DNA of 64,000 nt, from positions 95,613 to 159,612 of the forward strand of contig NZ_RQYL01000002.1 in assembly GCF_003860125.1 (NCBI RefSeq). Reading direction: 5' to 3'. Source of the stretch: Fretibacterium sp. OH1220_COT-178. Its GTDB lineage: Bacteria; Synergistota; Synergistia; Synergistales; Aminobacteriaceae. Both the position numbers and the translations under genes were made by a program. Shown piece by piece: positions 62,305-64,000 of the stretch (positions are counted from its first letter, which is position 1; each line of letters begins with the position of its first letter). The notes under the pieces were generated by a model. It did no database searches. It was not told the origin of the DNA and saw nothing but the letters and a program-made list of their open reading frames with translations.

Positions 62305-63510
62305 CTACAGCCCTGCGGCCTTGCGAAGGGCGTCGGCGCGATCCGTCCTCTCCCAGCCCGGCAAGGTGGGAAGGTCGATCCGCCCCATGTGCCCGTAAGC
62401 GGCCAACGCCTTGTACTGGGGCTTGCGCAGATCGAGATCGCGGATGATCGCCGCCGGACGAAAATCGAAATGGGAGCGCAGCAGCTCCACGATCTTCTCG
62501 TCCCCGATCCTGCCCGTCCCGAAGGTGTTCACGTTCAGGGACACCGGCTCGGCAACGCCGATGGCGTAGGCCACCTGAATCTGGCACTCGTCGGCGATCC
62601 CCGCGGCCACGATGTTCTTCGCGGCATAGCGCGTCATGTAGGCTCCGCTGCGGTCCACCTTGGTGGGGTCCTTCCCGGAAAACGCCCCGCCGCCGTGGGG
62701 GACCCAGCCGCCGTAGGTATCGACGATGATCTTGCGCCCGGTCAGGCCGGTGTCGGCCATGGGACCGCCCTTGACGAAACGCCCCGTGGGGTTCACGAAA
62801 ATGCGCGTCTCGGAGTCCATCAAATGGCTCGGCACGATGGGATTGATCACGTTCTCGATGATGTCCGAGCGGATCTCCTTCAGGGTCGCCTCGGGGTGGT
62901 GCTGGGCGGAGACCACGATGGTGTCGGCATGGACGGCCTTTCTGCCCTCGTAGCGCAGGGAGACCTGCGTCTTGCCGTCCGGACGAAGATAGGAGATCGT
63001 GCCGTCGCGGCGCACCTTGGTGAGCTGGCGCGCCAGGTTGTGAGCGAGGGCGATGGGCATCGGCATGAACTCCTCGGTCTCGTTGCAGGCATAGCCGAAC
63101 ATCATTCCCTGGTCGCCGGCGCCGATCTTCGCGATGTCCTCCTCGGAAAGTTTCTTCTCGCGCACCTCGATGGCATTGTCGACGCCCTGGGCGATATCCC
63201 CGGACTGCTCGTCGATGGCCGTCAGGACCGCGCAGGTCTCGCCGTCGAACCCATATTTGGCGCGGGTATAGCCGATGTCCTGGACGATCTCACGCGCCAG
63301 CTTGGGAATATCGACGTAGGTGCGGGTCGTGATCTCGCCGGAGACCATCACCAGCCCCGTGGTGCAGAGCACCTCGCAGGCCACGCGCCCGTTGGGATCG
63401 TCCTTCAGGATCGCGTCCAGGATGCCGTCCGATATCTGATCCGCCACCTTGTCCGGATGTCCCTCGGTCACGGACTCCGAGGAGAAGATAAACTTTTCCT
63501 TGTCTGCCAT
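62305..63510 (-). CDS. metK: S-adenosylmethionine synthetase
   Basis: 401 residues. [60 protein letters not shown] and [18 protein letters not shown] are the conserved motifs. It makes SAM from methionine and ATP, supplying the methyltransferases of the neighbouring glycan locus and QueA. AGGAGG lies 9 bases before the ATG. The SAM-I riboswitch upstream controls it. Confidence 0.97.
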   Translation of the reverse strand: MADKEKFIFSSESVTEGHPDKVADQISDGILDAILKDDPNGRVACEVLCTTGLVMVSGEITTRTYVDIPKLAREIVQDIGYTRAKYGFDGETCAVLTAIDEQSGDIAQGVDNAIEVREKKLSEEDIAKIGAGDQGMMFGYACNETEEFMPMPIALAHNLARQLTKVRRDGTISYLRPDGKTQVSLRYEGRKAVHADTIVVSAQHHPEATLKEIRSDIIENVINPIVPSHLMDSETRIFVNPTGRFVKGGPMADTGLTGRKIIVDTYGGWVPHGGGAFSGKDPTKVDRSGAYMTRYAAKNIVAAGIADECQIQVAYAIGVAEPVSLNVNTFGTGRIGDEKIVELLRSHFDFRPAAIIRDLDLRKPQYKALAAYGHMGRIDLPTLPGWERTDRADALRKAAGL

Positions 63511-63614
63511 TGTCCCTTACCTCCTGAAAATATAGCGAAGCTATTTGCGCACGCGTCGGAAAAAATTCGGAGAAAACAGCCCCCCGGCTCCCAAACGGGG
63601 GATTGACCGCCATA

Positions 63615-63765
63615 CAAAAGGCACCCTTCCCTCCAAGGAAGAGTGCCTGTCCGCGTCCTGCTCTTCCTCTCATCATCCAGCCTTGCCGGGCTGCTGGTAT
63701 TGGCACCTGATCTGACAGGTTGCCGGGCTTCATCGGGCCAGTCCCTCCACCTCTCTCGATAAGAG
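63615..63765 (-). promoter_or_regulatory. SAM-I (S-box) riboswitch upstream of metK
   Basis: The aptamer (63667-63765) reads CTCTTATCGAGAGAGGTGGA at its 5' end. GGACTGGCCCGATGAAGCCC, GGCAACC and AGGTGCCAATACCAGC follow, and P1 closes with GATGAGAG. A terminator hairpin (AGGCACTCTTCC with GGAAGGGTGCCT, 63619-63648), followed by TTTTG, lies downstream. SAM binding would favour the terminator, lowering metK. Confidence 0.95.
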
Positions 63766-63806
63766 ATCGTCTTGTTTTTAGGCCGGCACATTTTGGCCGA
63801 CACATT

Positions 63807-63834
63807 ATTATAACCTTTTGAAGGGCACCGTCAA
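63807..63834 (-). promoter_or_regulatory. metK promoter
   Basis: Minus strand: -35 TTGACG (63829-63834), 16-base spacer, perfect -10 TATAAT (63807-63812). It lies about 40 bases before the aptamer. Confidence 0.75.
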
Positions 63835-63859
63835 GTTATATTTTCGCATTGTGTCGCCG

Positions 63860-64000
63860 GACTGTGATAATGTCATCCCTTAGCGGGACCGAGAGAATGT
63901 CACCCCCTCAGGACAGGAGCCTCTTGGATAATGGAGGCATGAGGAATTCAGGTGACTTGAAATTGCCCGTCAAGCAAGCGCGCAAGGTATTCGTCCTGGA
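63860..64000 (+). mobile_element. Probable left end of an insertion sequence, cut by the window edge
   Basis: TGTGATAATGTCATCCCTTAG and GAATGTCACCCCCTCAGGAC are near-direct repeats (ATGTCAyCCC, about 27 bases apart), the layout of an IS left end. A transposase-like frame begins at 63939 and leaves the window. The right end is not visible, so boundaries are uncertain. Confidence 0.5.
63939..64000 (+). CDS. N-terminus of a probable ISNCY-type transposase, cut by window edge
   Basis: The first 20 codons read MRNSGDLKLPVKQARKVFVL. The phrase resembles the start of helix-turn-helix ISNCY-type transposases, which begin with a similar basic segment before the HTH. Only 62 bases are visible, so this is tentative. 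The ATG sits only one base behind GGAGG, so another start is possible. Confidence 0.4.
   Translation, partial: MRNSGDLKLPVKQARKVFVL

Overview
The window is a GC-rich bacterial chromosome segment, densely packed and mostly coded on the minus strand. The gene set points to a Synergistota-like anaerobe. It has a diderm-type glycan exporter and polysaccharide locus together with a SpoIID/LytB-domain protein, a four-subunit ferredoxin-dependent 2-oxoacid oxidoreductase, a sodium:alanine symporter paired with alanine racemase, a D-aminopeptidase, and a SAM-I riboswitch on metK. This taxonomic reading is an inference from gene content; no 16S or ribosomal gene is present to test it.

Positions 1-14,000 are mostly minus strand. 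They hold a truncated HflK, a soluble histidine kinase, a DppA-type D-aminopeptidase, the tmRNA gene with its terminator, smpB under a clear promoter, alr co-directional with an AGCS symporter, a cupin/ferredoxin pair, the korD-A-B-C cluster, an HD-GYP protein and a DUF4365-like protein. Positions 14,200-36,000 contain an EamA exporter (+), a YgiQ radical-SAM protein, tRNA-Pro(CGG), mutY (-), a complete sugar ABC importer (rbsB-A-C, +), an AI-2E-family permease, and a divergent S24-repressor/small-membrane-protein switch built on a perfect 35-bp dyad. They continue with nptA-phoU, an unknown acidic protein, htpG, a three-gene run ending in an AddB-like nuclease, and a MurR/RpiR regulator.

Positions 35,245-46,523 form a long minus-strand run: nadE, yebC-ruvC-ruvA-ruvB-spoIID-queA-mltG-ftsK-thiN. 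Several stops and starts overlap, so recombination, tRNA modification and envelope/division genes are probably co-transcribed. Positions 46,693-61,111 are a surface-polysaccharide locus read on the minus strand. It holds a winged-helix regulator with its own promoter/operator, a Wzm/Wzt exporter, two FkbM methyltransferases, glycosyltransferases, a methyltransferase, a polysaccharide deacetylase, a phosphoethanolamine-transferase-like enzyme, and the GDP-fucose genes gmd and fcl. Parts of this locus are visibly more AT-rich, which suggests exchange.

The right end carries a YeiH-family permease (+), a 36-bp palindromic terminator shared with metK, metK with its SAM-I riboswitch and promoter, and what looks like the left end of an insertion sequence cut by the window edge.

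Most large open frames antisense to these genes are GC-driven shadows and were left out. The most interesting candidate for an undescribed unit is the divergent repressor/membrane-peptide switch at 23,660-24,911. The self-overlapping promoter/operator of the glycan-locus regulator at 61,109-61,147 is second.
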